Source of the DNA: Ramazzottius varieornatus
Lineage: Eukaryota; Tardigrada; Eutardigrada; Parachela; Ramazzottiidae
DNA: 64,000 bases
Assembly: GCA_001949185.1 (NCBI GenBank)
Contig: BDGG01000007.1
Coordinates: 248,001 to 312,000, forward strand
Reading direction: 5' to 3'
The translations under genes and the position numbers were made by a program. The first letter of the stretch is position 1, and each line of letters opens with the position of its first letter. Below are positions 11,801 to 22,900 of the stretch, in pieces. The notes below the pieces were generated by a model. It saw only the letters and a list, made by a program, of their open reading frames with translations, did no database searches and was not told the DNA's origin.

Positions 11801-12559
11801 AAGCACAAGAAACGGGCAGTGATACCCCGTCTTTCGAGAAATATCGTCTTCCGGCTGGAAAAGCTGCTGGCGAGATCGAGAAGGACCAGCTTGTTAAATG
11901 GTAATCTCTACTTCTACAACATTCAAAACATCGACTATAGTGTCTTTTTTCCTGTTTTCCCGTTGGTGATAGAAATGGCAGGCCGGCAAACGAACTTGAC
12001 AAGATAATCTGTTCAAGTCGCGCACGCTCCCAGCCAATAACAGAGAAAACGTGCGCCACTTAGGGTGACGGCTCTGAATGGTGCACGCCTCTAGCCACTC
12101 ATAACTATGGCGTGCACCACTTAAGAAAAGGTCTTGCCCGTTTCGCTTGCCGGCCTCCCAATGGTATTTTTTTCTGTTTCTCCCAGGAAGCCGCGAAAGA
12201 TTCTGCTGGACAACTTCCGGGTTGGTCTGTTGGGCAAACCTTCCTTCGTTAAAGTCTGGAGCTCGACATTCAGAGCAGGCAAGGCAGCTGAACCAGTCAT
12301 TATCGAAGGAAACATGCTGGATGGAGAAGGTACGCGACAAATTACTGTTTTTGTGTTGTTTACAAATGCTTTTCTCATTGTTTCAGATTTGCCAAGCTTG
12401 GAGTGCATCATGTCGGAAACGGCCGAGTTTCCGGCTTTACTCAGGCGGGCAGCTGTCCAGAAAGACATTCCGATCGTGACGGTGGAGTGGATCATCCAGA
12501 CGCTGATCCATGGGGAGAAGCAAGCCTTCGACGAGTACCTGTATGAAGAACTTGAGTGA
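8815..12559 (+). CDS. TP53BP1-like: 53BP1-like protein: Tudor domains plus tandem BRCT
   Basis: 53BP1 family proteins bind methylated/ubiquitylated chromatin at DNA breaks. Thirteen exons: 8815-9036, 9106-9374, 9460-9702, 9842-9978, 10044-10235, 10294-10366, 10437-10549, 10840-10930, 10995-11185, 11364-11617, 11686-11900, 12187-12329, 12387-12559. All phases agree, giving 771 residues. A Tudor-like segment lies near residues 140-240 (FAKYSDNVYYLAQVL, TVKFSDSNDELK). The family Tudor region is near 355-460 (FSKWAMDDRWYAGIIEG, FQVKWCETGAIDKVV). Basic, Ser/Thr-rich linkers follow. BRCT1 starts near 565 (CSFIVTNGSSD, FLVAPNCCRTAKYLQCLAAN, PCVSHKWILD) and BRCT2 near 668, ending VEWIIQTLIHGEKQAF, like the family's WVIQCLIVGE. 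It is much shorter than vertebrate 53BP1. Introns 9 and 11 carry hairpin elements. Confidence 0.85.
11210..11324. mobile_element. AAGTGGCGCACG-family hairpin element
   Basis: CAAGTGACGCACGTTTTC...GTACGTGCGCCACTTGAGG, flanked by AAGATCGATTTT and ATTTTGTTGGGTT. It is in intron 9 of the 53BP1-like gene. Confidence 0.8.
11980..12160. mobile_element. Double AAGTGGCGCACG-family hairpin element
   Basis: Outer ends GGCCGGCAAACGAAC and GCTTGCCGGCCTCCCA are inverted copies. Inside are two hairpins, AAGTCGCGCACG...CGTGCGCCACTTAGG and AATGGTGCACGCC...GGCGTGCACCACTTAAG. It lies in intron 11 of the 53BP1-like gene, close to the next acceptor. Confidence 0.85.
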
Positions 12560-13754
12560 AGTCAAAGTGCAGTTCGGTATGGTGTATTGAGCCGTGGCGG
12601 CCAAGTTATCCGTTCCTCATGCTGAATCTGTTGAGACGTCCTAAAGTGGGCTTTTCGAAAAACCGCTTCAGTTAAAGGTCTCGTATTCAGCATCGGAATA
12701 CGAAGTTAAGGTGGATGGCATTTGGAAAGGCTTTCTTGATTGTGGTCCAGAGGAAGATTGTTTTCACGATGGCACAAAGCTTTTTATGTTGGTTCTACTG
12801 CACAACTATCTTATGTCTTTACTTCGCGCGGCGGAATTTTGTATTTTGTGGTCGTTATATTTTAATGATTAATCTCGCTGATATCGGCGAGTCTACGAGC
12901 AACGTTTTTTAAAATCGATGCTGCCTGCTTAAGCATTGTTACCCGCTTTTCTCCCTGACGAGTTGCCGAAGTACTCGTACTGTGTTGAATCGAGTCATTT
13001 GTCACGGCTCGGTCCGTGGCCGGGTTTGTAGTTTGTACGAGAATTCTTCGACCGGTGTCGCGGGTGCGCAACGTACGGTTAACGTTTCTTCAGTTAATTT
13101 TGGGGATGATCGACAGCAATATTTAGACGGGCCGCGAATTTCTTTTTTTGTAACACAGTACAGTATTTTGGGGGTACCCGGTAAGTCAAAGTATTGTGTT
13201 TCTAATTGGCATTAATTTTGGAAGTGCCGTAATACTCGGACCGAACCCATTCATAAGTTGTCAGAAGTCTGCTTTTGGGCTCAATTGCGAGCCACCTCAC
13301 AGAGTAGTGCAAAAACCCCTGGGATGTCTGCTTCCTTTTAGAACTTGGAACAATACTTTCAAGGTTCGACAATTGGGCATCTGAAAGGAAATGGTCGCTG
13401 TAGAGGCTAGGCACTGGCCGGAGGGCGTTGTTGTTCGCCAGCGCCTTCATCGATTATCTATACATCCAAGTTCACTATGGTCGTTCTTGCGCACCTGAAA
13501 CTGTATCTGCTGAGTTACAAGTACCCTAATCCCGCATATCTGCTCGGGATATCACGTTTAGTGCCATTTATTACCGTTATCAATTGTGTTGTGTCATCTG
13601 ACTCGGAAGTTTTTGCTGGTAATGGAACGGTCGGAGTTTTTACGCGATATCGATTATATCACTGACACTGTGTGCTGATGTTTTACAGGACCTGGTTATG
13701 ACCGTCCTGCACGATTGATAGTAAATCGGGATCAACCTAGACAACGGAAGATCG
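12560..13754 (+). other. Intergenic, 53BP1-like to SLC9B
   Basis: 3' flank of the 53BP1-like gene and 5' flank or UTR of the antiporter gene. Several ORFs of 60-80 codons occur on both strands, but none shows a domain or consistent splicing. No repeat or RNA gene was recognised. Confidence 0.4.
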
Positions 13755-16248
13755 ATGGCCACCAAATCCGAATTTGTGGGAAAAAGTCAGCCTATAGTTC
13801 GAGATGGAGACGGATCTCATTCAACGCGGATAACCAGCAATGGCAGCCCGAAAAGCTCCCTCAAAGGTATGGACGCTACCGCCAAATTCATCTAACGTCA
13901 GTGTTCGATATATTCATAACGGAACGACGTTGAGTCGTTCTTTTTTATAGAAGCAATTGAGATGGGTCGTCTGGATGACAGAAAAGATTCCCGGGAGGAT
14001 ATAAGCCATGGCCAAGTCTCGTCGACGGAATACACAAACGGGCATGCCAGTACCGGACCCGGAAGTATGAGCCTGACCGTTCAACTGCATTCTGATTTGC
14101 GACATTTTGCAAGTGCCAGAACTCTTACACCCACAGCGTTTTTATTCATCAGTGTCTTCTCCACAAACAACCCGATTAGCGTTTATTCGACGTCTTCAGA
14201 ATGCAGTGCTGGCCAAAAACTCGACAGTTCCTCCAGCGGCCGCCAGTCGCTGGCAGCGGATCAAGTACACCTTGCTCTGCCCTCCCCATGGGAAACTGGC
14301 CTACAACCTCACCAAAGTTCTCGTTGTGACACTCTTGTTCCTGACCTTCGTGGCAATGTTGGGCGACGAAGCCAGGCCGGGTGGAAATTTCTGGGGGCTT
14401 TTGCTCGTCACCATATGCGCCTGCGTCGGCGAGCAGATCGCCAAAACGATCCGCCTTCCTGGCTTACTCGGTACAGACCAGACATTCGCACCTTTTCATC
14501 GGTGCTCCATCAGACTTATATTTTCCTCATTTACAGGTATGTTGGTGGCGGGCTTTCTCCTCCAGAACGTCCCAGGCATCCGAGTGGCAGCCGCCATTCG
14601 TCCAGCATGGTCTTCGGCTCTTCGTTCCATCGCCCTCGTCATCATTCTGATTCGAGGTGGTCTCGGTCTGGATATCATCGTCCTGAAGAAACTCAGTCGA
14701 GGTGTAGCTCTGCTAGCCTTCCTTCCTTCTACCGTCGAGAGTGTGGTGGTCGGCGTGGTTGCTCACTTCTTGTTGCATTTCGACTGGCTGTGGTACGTGG
14801 CTCGGTCACCAATACTCTTTGTTTCTTCAGTCTGCGATTCGTCTGTATTCTTGGTAGGGCTTTCGTCCTTGGGTATCTGCTGACGGCAGTGTCTCCAGCC
14901 GTACTGGTCCCGAATATGCTACATCTGCAAGAGATTGGACTGGGTGTGGAGCGGGGAGTGCCGACGTTGCTGGTGGCGGCCTCCAGCGTGGAAAACGTCT
15001 ATGCTATCCAGGTTTTCAGCGTTCTTCTCAGCGTCGGATTCTCGACAAGTACGGCATATGTAGCAAGAAGATAGCTTCGTTTGCAGAGCTACAGTTATTT
15101 TCCATTTCCTACCCTAGCTAGTTTGACAATGCAAATCCTCCAAGCCCCCATCGAGATCACCATTGCACTAGTCTACGGAAGTATCGTGGGATACAGCCTG
15201 TGGTACTTTCCAGACTACACCCATGTACGTATGCGTGATAATGAGTAATGGCCGTCGTAGAAAAACACCGAATTTTTGAAGTCTTGATATTCTTGCAGGT
15301 CGTTAGGTTATGTAACTGTAGAGCCTCTCGTTCTAAATATATATCCAAATTAAAAGCTGATTATTTGTGCATCGTTTTTCCAGCCAAGCAGACAAGCCTA
15401 CAGGTTCGTCCTGCTTCTCGCAGCCGGCATGACTGCAGTTTTTGGAGGCAATACCCTCAAGTATTCCGGCGCTGGTCCTCTAGCCTGTGTCATCACGGCT
15501 TTCACCGCCGGGTATCGGTGGCGTATCCAGGATGCTGCCGCGCACAAGGCCACGGCCACCGACATGAGCAAGCTGTGGCGGTACTTTCAGCCGGTTCTTT
15601 TCGGCCTAGTTGGTGCTTCGGTGTCGCTGTCACGAATCAAAGGCGACACAGTGGGACTGGGCATCGCACTCATCTTCATTGGGCTTGCCGCTCGATGTTT
15701 GTGCACACCGATTGCTGTTCGGGCGGTGGGTCTCAACTGGAGAGAGATCGCCTTCTCGACGATCGCGTGGTCCCCGAAAGCTACGGTTCAAGCAACGTTT
15801 GGTGCCAAAGTTTTTGACTATACCACACTGGCTTTAGCCGAGAGCGCTGGTCAGAACAAGGATGCGCACCTGTTACAGATACAGCAATTCGGAGTTCAGG
15901 TAAAGCGAGTCTGGCCAGACTTATATGCATGGGCTATCCGCTATGGCGAAAGGTCAAAGGTCACCTGTTTTGCTGCGGTATGTTTTCGTATGGTTTTTGC
16001 AGATGTTAACCATAGCAGTATTATGCATTGTGATAACAGCACCGATTGGGGCACTGGGGATCACCCTTTTGCAAGACCGGCTGCTGACCAAATCGGTTCC
16101 ACCTGTCTCTCTGGAGGAAGGTGTGAACAGCGGACCGGACTTGCTGGATCAGCAGAGAGAGAAAGGAGGAAAAGACACTGACAGAAGAATAGCTCTGACA
16201 GCATCCACAGCACAATCGGATGTTTTTCTTCACACAGTAAAGTGCTAG
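13755..16248 (+). CDS. SLC9B: Sodium/hydrogen exchanger 9B (NHA) family antiporter
   Basis: A CPA2-type Na+(Li+)/H+ antiporter, expected in plasma or organelle membranes. Eight exons: 13755-13866, 13951-14064, 14114-14470, 14537-14792, 14858-15048, 15118-15224, 15384-15899, 16003-16248. The phases agree, giving 632 residues. The N-terminus (to about 140) is hydrophilic. Many membrane segments follow: VLVVTLLFLTFVAML, FWGLLLVTICACVG, LRSIALVIILIRGGLGLD, GYLLTAVSPAVLVPNML. Family blocks include GVERGVPTLLVAASSVEN, WRYFQPVLFGLVGASVSLS, STIAWSPKATVQATFG, and VLCIVITAPIGALGITLL near the end. In the mammalian homologues the block after PTLL carries a conserved Asp-Asp pair (GSFDD); here it reads SSVEN, so this ion-site motif is altered. 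Exon 6's acceptor (CCCTAG at 15112-15117) was picked to keep phase. Confidence 0.87.
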
Positions 16249-16480
16249 ATTTCACTTTAACTTTCACTTTAATTCTAACTTTCTACGGTCCTCAGTTTTC
16301 ATTCCGCTTACAACCAACATCCTATTGGCTGATATCCAGCTTCACGGTCGTACTGGCTGTACATCTAATCTTCAAGGGTGAGCACGCAGCCGGAGAACTC
16401 CAAAACCATTCCCATGGAAAGTCGGAGCTGGATACAGTGGCAGTAGCGTGGACGTCAATGTGGGACGCGGTATGCCGTCC

Positions 16481-16912
16481 AGCGATCCCACATTGATTTC
16501 CCGCCACCTTGCGACCACATAAGTCACTTTGACATCCCATATTGAATTTTCTTCCGCATGGTTCCTTTCCAGTCTTATCCCATACTGATTTCAACTCTTA
16601 TTGTTGCGCTGTAAATCCCACATTGCTTTCGGTGACCCGATTTGATGATGTCAGAGTTCCCATATTAATTTCCAAAGTACTCCCAGCCTCACCAGATCCC
16701 CAACTGCAACCCTGTTAGTCCCATGCCTAATTGACCACGTCCATTTCACTACGTCACGAATCCCACATTGGAATTTTTTTGAGATCCGCAGCCTAATCTC
16801 CCTCATCAACAACAACGGTGGACCCAGTATACAGTGCTGCCACCTCTCGTACATGACATCCTGTATCCCACGTTGAATAACATGGTATGGTCTGACTACA
16901 GGCTCCCACATT
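16481..16912 (+). repeat. Cluster of TCCCAYATTGAATTT-type short motifs at ~40-bp spacing
   Basis: Starts at 16486, 16535, 16578, 16616, 16658, 16719, 16761, 16866 and 16904. The core is TCCCACATTG or TCCCATATTG, often followed by ATTT. Most gaps are 38-49 bp. The sequence between units is not obviously repeated. Inverted copies appear at about 18347-18460. It lies downstream of the SLC9B stop. Confidence 0.6.
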
Positions 16913-16945
16913 AGACCCACAGTCCCAAGCCATTTGAAGAGTTAG

Positions 16946-17027
16946 CTTGTCCCGCGCAGCGGGAACGTTCATCGCTGTCGGCGCTTCAGCCGACAGCGAT
17001 GAAGGTTCCCGCTGCGCGCAACAAGCG
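16946..17027. repeat. Long near-perfect hairpin, 38-bp arms and 6-nt loop
   Basis: GCTTGTCCCGCGCAGCGGGA... pairs with ...TTCCCGCTGCGCGCAACAAGC. The arms differ at about 3 of 38 positions, with a GCTTCA loop. The GC content is high. It sits directly before, and overlaps the start of, the unidentified ORF region. It could be a miRNA-like precursor or a foldback element. Confidence 0.75.
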
Positions 17028-17659
17028 AAATATTCACGACTACCACCTCGTATACCAGCAGCAAGCTGGCAAGATTCTGCCACTGGTTCGAACCGTCTGA
17101 CGAGACTTACCATTCTTTATTTCCGATTTTTCTCGAGAAAGAATTCAAGATAGCGTCTTGCGAGCTTGACACGACCCTGTTCCTAAATGCCCTGAATGAA
17201 TACATGACTGAGCTGATGCGACGAGAAACAAGAAACCAGTACAAGCTAATCAATACTACAAACGAACGCATCATGCTGATCCAGTACCCGACCCAATACG
17301 CCGGATCATCCTTCCTAGAATCTAGCGAGACCGAATCGGACATTGGTGAGCCAGAGGAAGGAGGTTCACGCAAACGGAAACGAAAGTCAAAGTTCGTGGC
17401 CAAGGCGGGTGACAAGGGAAAGATGGCGAGGGTCAACAAAATCTTGAAGCTGAACGCCGACGGTCGCACCGTCAAACTGCCGAAGACCGGCAGCGCATTC
17501 TGTCTCTCCATGACAGCAGCGACGATGATAAGAAAGCGTAGTTCCTGTAAAGAGCCGGCAGTTTCAGTCGATTGTTTTTCAAGCGTTTCAATTCTTCTTA
17601 TAGCTCTTTCTGAGCCATTTGAAGCTCTGTCTTGTTTTAAAATTCTTAACTTGTTCTGA
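17003..17659 (+). CDS. Unidentified ORF with a basic, nuclear-signal-like stretch
   Basis: An open frame of about 218 codons without stops. The first ATG within it is at 17204; from there it encodes 151 residues. It contains LNEYMTELMRRETRNQYKL, an acidic SSETESDIGEPEEGG stretch and then SRKRKRKSKF, a likely nuclear localisation signal. The composition up to about residue 95 looks protein-like. The last ~45 codons turn AT-rich and UTR-like, and a shift of one frame near 17510 would end in an acidic DSSDDDKKA tail instead. The family was not recognised. It may be an exon of a larger gene, an orphan gene, or a remnant. Confidence 0.4.
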   Translation, partial: RFPLRATSEIFTTTTSYTSSKLARFCHWFEPSDETYHSLFPIFLEKEFKIASCELDTTLFLNALNEYMTELMRRETRNQYKLINTTNERIMLIQYPTQYAGSSFLESSETESDIGEPEEGGSRKRKRKSKFVAKAGDKGKMARVNKILKLNADGRTVKLPKTGSAFCLSMTAATMIRKRSSCKEPAVSVDCFSSVSILLIALSEPFEALSCFKILNLF

Positions 17660-17775
17660 ATTAATTTGAAGTACCCAGCTTCTCTTGTTGTTCAACGTAC
17701 GCTCAAGTCGGATCTTGTCGGTCATTTTCACTTAGTTTATTCTCGACTGAGACCTTAGGTGTACTTGTGGTAAAT

Positions 17776-17880
17776 CCCCCCCCCCCCCCTTGGCGGAATT
17801 TTTCTNNNNNNNNNNNNNNNNNNNNNNNNNNNNNNNNNNNNNNNNNNNNNNNNNNCCCCCCCCCCCCTTGTCGGAATTTT
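17776..17880. other. Assembly gap (50 N) flanked by duplicated poly-C sequence
   Basis: N at 17806-17855. Both sides carry a C run (14 at 17776-17789; 12 at 17856-17867), then TTG(G/T)CGGAATTTTTCT. The near-identical flanks suggest a collapsed or unresolved tandem repeat, or a failed join across the homopolymer. Confidence 0.9.
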
Positions 17881-19995
17881 TCTGTCGGTTGCTTGATCGG
17901 TCTATTTTTTGTCCATCTTCTGTTATTATCAAATTCGTTATTGTTGCAGGCTTGTGGTCTGTTTGATTGATCCTCAGTTTTAATAGTGCGCAGTCATGTT
18001 TCGGTGGTTTATAACAATAGGCAGACAATAGCACGGCAGCAATAGAAACAGTGCGGTCAAGCTAACGGTATTACTGTAGTTATACCCCGAATCCTGAACG
18101 GGTTGGACCATGTGGACCAGAGCCGTTCCACCTCTGCAACTGAAAGGCCTTTACGCAGGAAATCATTAATCTATCGTTATGGATGTGAACATGAGTAATG
18201 TGCGTTCAAGAAACAGGTTCGAAAGTGATCGGGGTATGGAACAAAAGCTCCACCAGATAGGTTTTCGCGTTAGCTATGGGTACCTTACTCAGAAGTTCTT
18301 TGATGCTGTCTCATCGCCGGACCGCCGTAGACTGCATTGCGGCACCAATATGGGATCGTCCCACATTAAACCACCTCATCCTTACGCTGCGATCCACCTT
18401 TAGCTTTCAGTGCGTATTTAAAAGTGGATCAATGTGGGATCATCTGGTCCCATATTGTTTCCTGCCTGAATTACACCCTGGAAGCGGCAAACGTCGGTAA
18501 TGTGGGGTTGCGGTGGAAGCCAAAGGGGACATTTTTCCAACAATTGTCAGGATAAGGTCACTGATATCGAACCATTCGACTCCGTGCCTTGAGTAAGGGT
18601 TGCCCGGTGATGGATCCTCTTCGATCGTATGTTCTCGAGGAGGGAGAAGCGGAAGTATACTTTGCAGAGTTGTTGTGCTTGGGTTGAGAGTTCGCGCGAC
18701 CTACTTGGACAACGGATAGCGGTGGTCTTTCGGCGAGCCTGACAGGACTGCTGCCGCTGCGGAATTCCGGTGGTGGTCGCCGAGCTGAGCTATCTGACAA
18801 TAAGTACCAGTTACCTTTTCTGTTCTTACCACGATACCTGGGTGTCAAAACAAGGACAAAACCCTGGTCTTTCAAACAGAACAGTTATCGAGGTACCATC
18901 AAGAACAGCTTCCCGGCTTAAAAACTTTCGGGAAGACTTTTGCGGACGCGAATTTCTATAAGTCGATGGCGATCATCAATTCGTCTCCATGTCAAAAAAT
19001 AGCCAAAGGTATGATCTCACTGCAAAATCTGTCCGAAACGTTTCAACCACAAAAACAGGTTCACATGCAGAACCGATTCACTGCGACACACGTCGACAGC
19101 TTCGTTCAGTTTGTAGCGCTTCAGCAAAAAAACTTTTCGGCCGGACCAAAGCGTCAGATCGACTCAGGATTGGGTGATGATATACTGCAGCTAGTATTCT
19201 ACCTTGGGAACAAGCCAATTCGCGATTTTATTGACAACAGACTTCGCGATGTCACTGTTTCGGAAGGCGAAGATTACCGGGAAAATCGGTGAAACGGCAG
19301 TTTCAAGCAAGCTTTTCCTACGGGCTATTTTTGCGAGCTTTCCTTTCAATTTAGCTGGAGAGAACAAGCTTTTCTGCGTGGTCACTGATGGTGCTGGAGC
19401 TTGTCGAGTTCCTGACTGGGTTTCCAGCTGCTGTTTTCTAACAGGCGTTTCGGATCTCCTTTCGAATTACGTAGGGATTCTCTTTTGAAGCTCGACTTTG
19501 GTGGATCGACTGAAAAGATATGGGAAACAAGGAACGACTATCTGGTAGACCGTATAAAAAAAGAGAAACTCGATTGAAAGAAACGGTGAATTTTTCTAAG
19601 GAAAAGAGCCAAGGGGACCACTTTGCTGTAACAGACTGTACGGATTCCTTTCCGATTCGAGAAGAAATTAGGAATGGTTCTTGGATACAACCATGCCTCA
19701 AATTAAAGAATGCCGCACGGTACGAAATTCACACGACGTACGATACAACACGAAGTATGAACTAGAAAAAGGAAATCAAAAAGCGACGTATTCAGAAAAG
19801 AACCACAAAGTGATCGCGACCTAGATCCCACGAACGTAAAATTAATCGGCCCTTTTCGCAAGACCAGAGTCGACGTCGGACTCAAGGAAAACATCAGCCC
19901 ATTCACGGTACCAGCCGAAAACCTAGTGTAGAAAGAGCAGCATCGCCGCACTAGTTCAGAGTAAAGCGGTGGAAAGATTGTAGAGACGTACCGCA
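17881..19995. other. Gene-poor region left of the PIWI-like gene
   Basis: Overlapping ORFs of 60-110 codons occur on both strands (for example 18966-19292 +), but none shows a recognisable domain or splice continuity. At 18347-18460 there are inverted copies of the TCCCACATTG motif, including a small palindrome AATATGGGATCGTCCCACAT. No RNA gene was recognised. Confidence 0.35.
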
Positions 19996-22900
19996 CTACA
20001 TGAAAAATGGCGAGTGCTTGAGGGATTCGTCAGCAACACAGTCGGCACCCGAATAGACCGTTGCAGTATGGTGAGCGTTTTTCCGAGCATTGACCACAAG
20101 GGCTGTGTGTGTGTGCTTTCCCTAAAAACAAATTAAGCATGGAAACTTCAACATCTTTCTTCGGTTCGTTATACCATCATACTGCATTCACCTACGCTTT
20201 TGTTCATGTACATAAAGCTGTTTTGAAAAGAAAAGTCCGCCAAGACTCTGACTCCGACATCGCTTTGGTCGATCACCACTCGGAAAAATGGTGCCTCGAG
20301 CTTCCCTGCGTTCTTTGGAATCACCCAGAAACACACCTCGCCACTGCCAAAGCAAAGCGCTTCTGTTGAATCCACAAAATGAGATTACAAAATAAGTGAG
20401 AACGGCACAGTTGATGCTTACCTTTCTTCACAGACGACCAGCGAATACCCTTCGGCGGTATCAGTGGCGGTCTTGACTTTTTCGAAGGACCTGACGCCAT
20501 ATTCTACAACATACGTCAAGGCAATGTCGAGACCTTGTTCCTTCAGTCTGCGGAAAATTGCGGGAATTTCGGCAGTTCTAATGGCGACTTCTTGGCCATG
20601 AGTCACTGCACCACGAAAGACCAGTAGGTTCCGTGGTAAACGACCATCATTTTTTGAGGCATACGCCGCCAAAGCTTCTGTCAAATATACATACGTAAGA
20701 TAAGTTGTCTCGTACTACGTTTCGATCACTCAAGGTGTATCGAAATGGTGAACAACGTCAAAAAGAATTTCAGGACGGAGTCTTTACGAACCTTGCAAAA
20801 GATCGCACACAGAGTCGACAACTTCCATGTCACTGGTGACCAGCTGCTGACTGTTGAATGTTTCGGAGAAGCCATTCTCGGTAGTCGCGCAGGACTTGGT
20901 GGTTCTTCAAACAGGGGCCGATGCATCTTGAATATGCCGACCGCCATTGTCTGCGTCTTGAAATTATTCTGCAACATCACACAAACCTTATCAGTCATTA
21001 AGAATTCGGATATTGATAACGAACTCCTTTATATCATCAGTGTCACCAGTTAGCATACCAGTTAGCATACCATTTGGACCTGTCTAGGAATTCCGGAGAG
21101 CTTCGATATGATTTGAGCCATAACATTAGGCACTACGATGTTACGTTGCTTCCTGACGTCCATGATGTTGACGTCAAGAAAAACTTGACTAGGGACTACG
21201 ATGGGTACAGCGTTAGAGGCACGTCGAACATAGTATCAAACTTGCAGTAGAACAACCAACATACTTGCAACCATTCGAAGAGTGGCGTCCTTCAACAATT
21301 GGTAGCGTTTCTTATTGTCGTCGTCACTGGGATTAATGTACAGTATCTATTCACAATAAATTCAAGTTACTTCATCCTGTATCCACAGCACGTAATTATA
21401 ATGGTTTACCGTAAAGGACAAAAGCTCTTACCAATTTGACGTGTCGAGTTTCACAAAGTTGCTTCCAGAGAGACTTGCGGAACAATTCGGTGCCCGCCAT
21501 TTGGAACCTGTAATAAAGTGGGCATGAGTCTAAGACAATACTTCAATGGACGTCAAGCCAATACAGGAGGTCATAATACCTACAGAATGGGTCTGCCGAA
21601 GTGGCAGCCCCGTTTGTGAGCTCCTTCTGCAAAGCTTGGACGAAGCCGCCCACCAGTCACTCTTCAGCATCCAACCGGACAGCTTTGTGCGAAGAAGAGG
21701 CCAGAGCTTCCAGAGTACCACATTGAAAATTCTCCTCTTCATCGAGGTCGTCTGCGGCATCGATTGTGACCTACAACGACAGTTACTCTGAAAACATTTA
21801 CAAATCGCAAACTTGACTGTAAACCGTGAAAAAAGCTTACTGTTTTGTCTTGCTGTTGGATTCTGACAGCCGACGAAAACGGCAGAGATGCGATGACACT
21901 TGCACCAGTGGAAGGAGCTACTGCGGCGGCGGCGGCAGCGAGGCCTCTGATTTTACGCCGTTCCCTAAAAACAAGCATCTTTTTCCAGCCAGTATTGCCG
22001 ACAGTTACAATGCACAGTATGTACTCGTACACAAAGGTATTCAGGATGTCGGCCAATCATTGCAGCCCAATCGTAAGCTCAAGTGGCGCACGTTTACATT
22101 GTTAGTAGCGGCTGGTATGCGCCACTTGGGCAAGGACCTGCGTGGATTCATTTGCCAACGGCCAATTTTGTCGTGTACCTCAGCGTATTGAAGAAGCTGC
22201 GTGTGGCCGAAAATTCTGCGTCGACATTTAACGGTGCTGCAGGTGTAAATGACGCGCCGCCGTCGAGAAGCTTCGTTCCGTACAGCAGACAAAATTGCGG
22301 ACCAAAGAAGCGAGGTCCGCCGTGGGTTTGACAGGTCGGTTGGTAATGAGTAAGGCTTTGAGGATTGGCTGCTTGATGTCAATAGGAACAGTAATATTTT
22401 TCTTCTTGTCCTCGGGAAGAGTACCTTACAGTACAGTTCTAGGAAGACGTATACGATGTAGGTAGACAAGATTACCCCCAAGAGCCACTGCTGATAGGTT
22501 TTCCCCCGCGCGAACGACGGTTTGATCAGCGGACTCAGCTCAAAGTCGATGCCTTGCACGATGTAAAAACAATCGTTGTACCTTAAAACAAGAGCGGAGA
22601 TATTATAACATCTTGAGAAGTAGTACGGCCAGAAACTAATGTTCTATACTGCTTGATAAACTTACGAAGTTCTCACAATGCAGCCTTCCAAAGCCGCTGG
22701 TATTTTTCCCTTCGCATCTTCGGTTAATAATGGAAAAATGACGGCAAAATTCGGAAAAATGTCCTGCATCATTTTCAAAGCTGTCTTGTTGCAGTTGGAC
22801 AAGAAATCGTGGTAAGCTGGAGTAAGCGATGAAAAAGAAAGTCGCATCAGAATTTACAGTACTTACTGTGGAACAAGGTTTGTTACATCGAGTCCACTGA

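Noticed and set aside
17076..17100. CTGGTTCGAACC resembling a tRNA T-arm
   Set aside because: No acceptor, D or anticodon stems could be placed around it.
18966..19292. 108-codon plus-strand ORF
   Set aside because: No domain, no splice partners, and overlapping frames of similar length on both strands.
21655..21662. In-frame TGA in the PIWI-like gene read as selenocysteine
   Set aside because: No SECIS-like structure seen and no Cys at the site in the family; an intron or decay is simpler.
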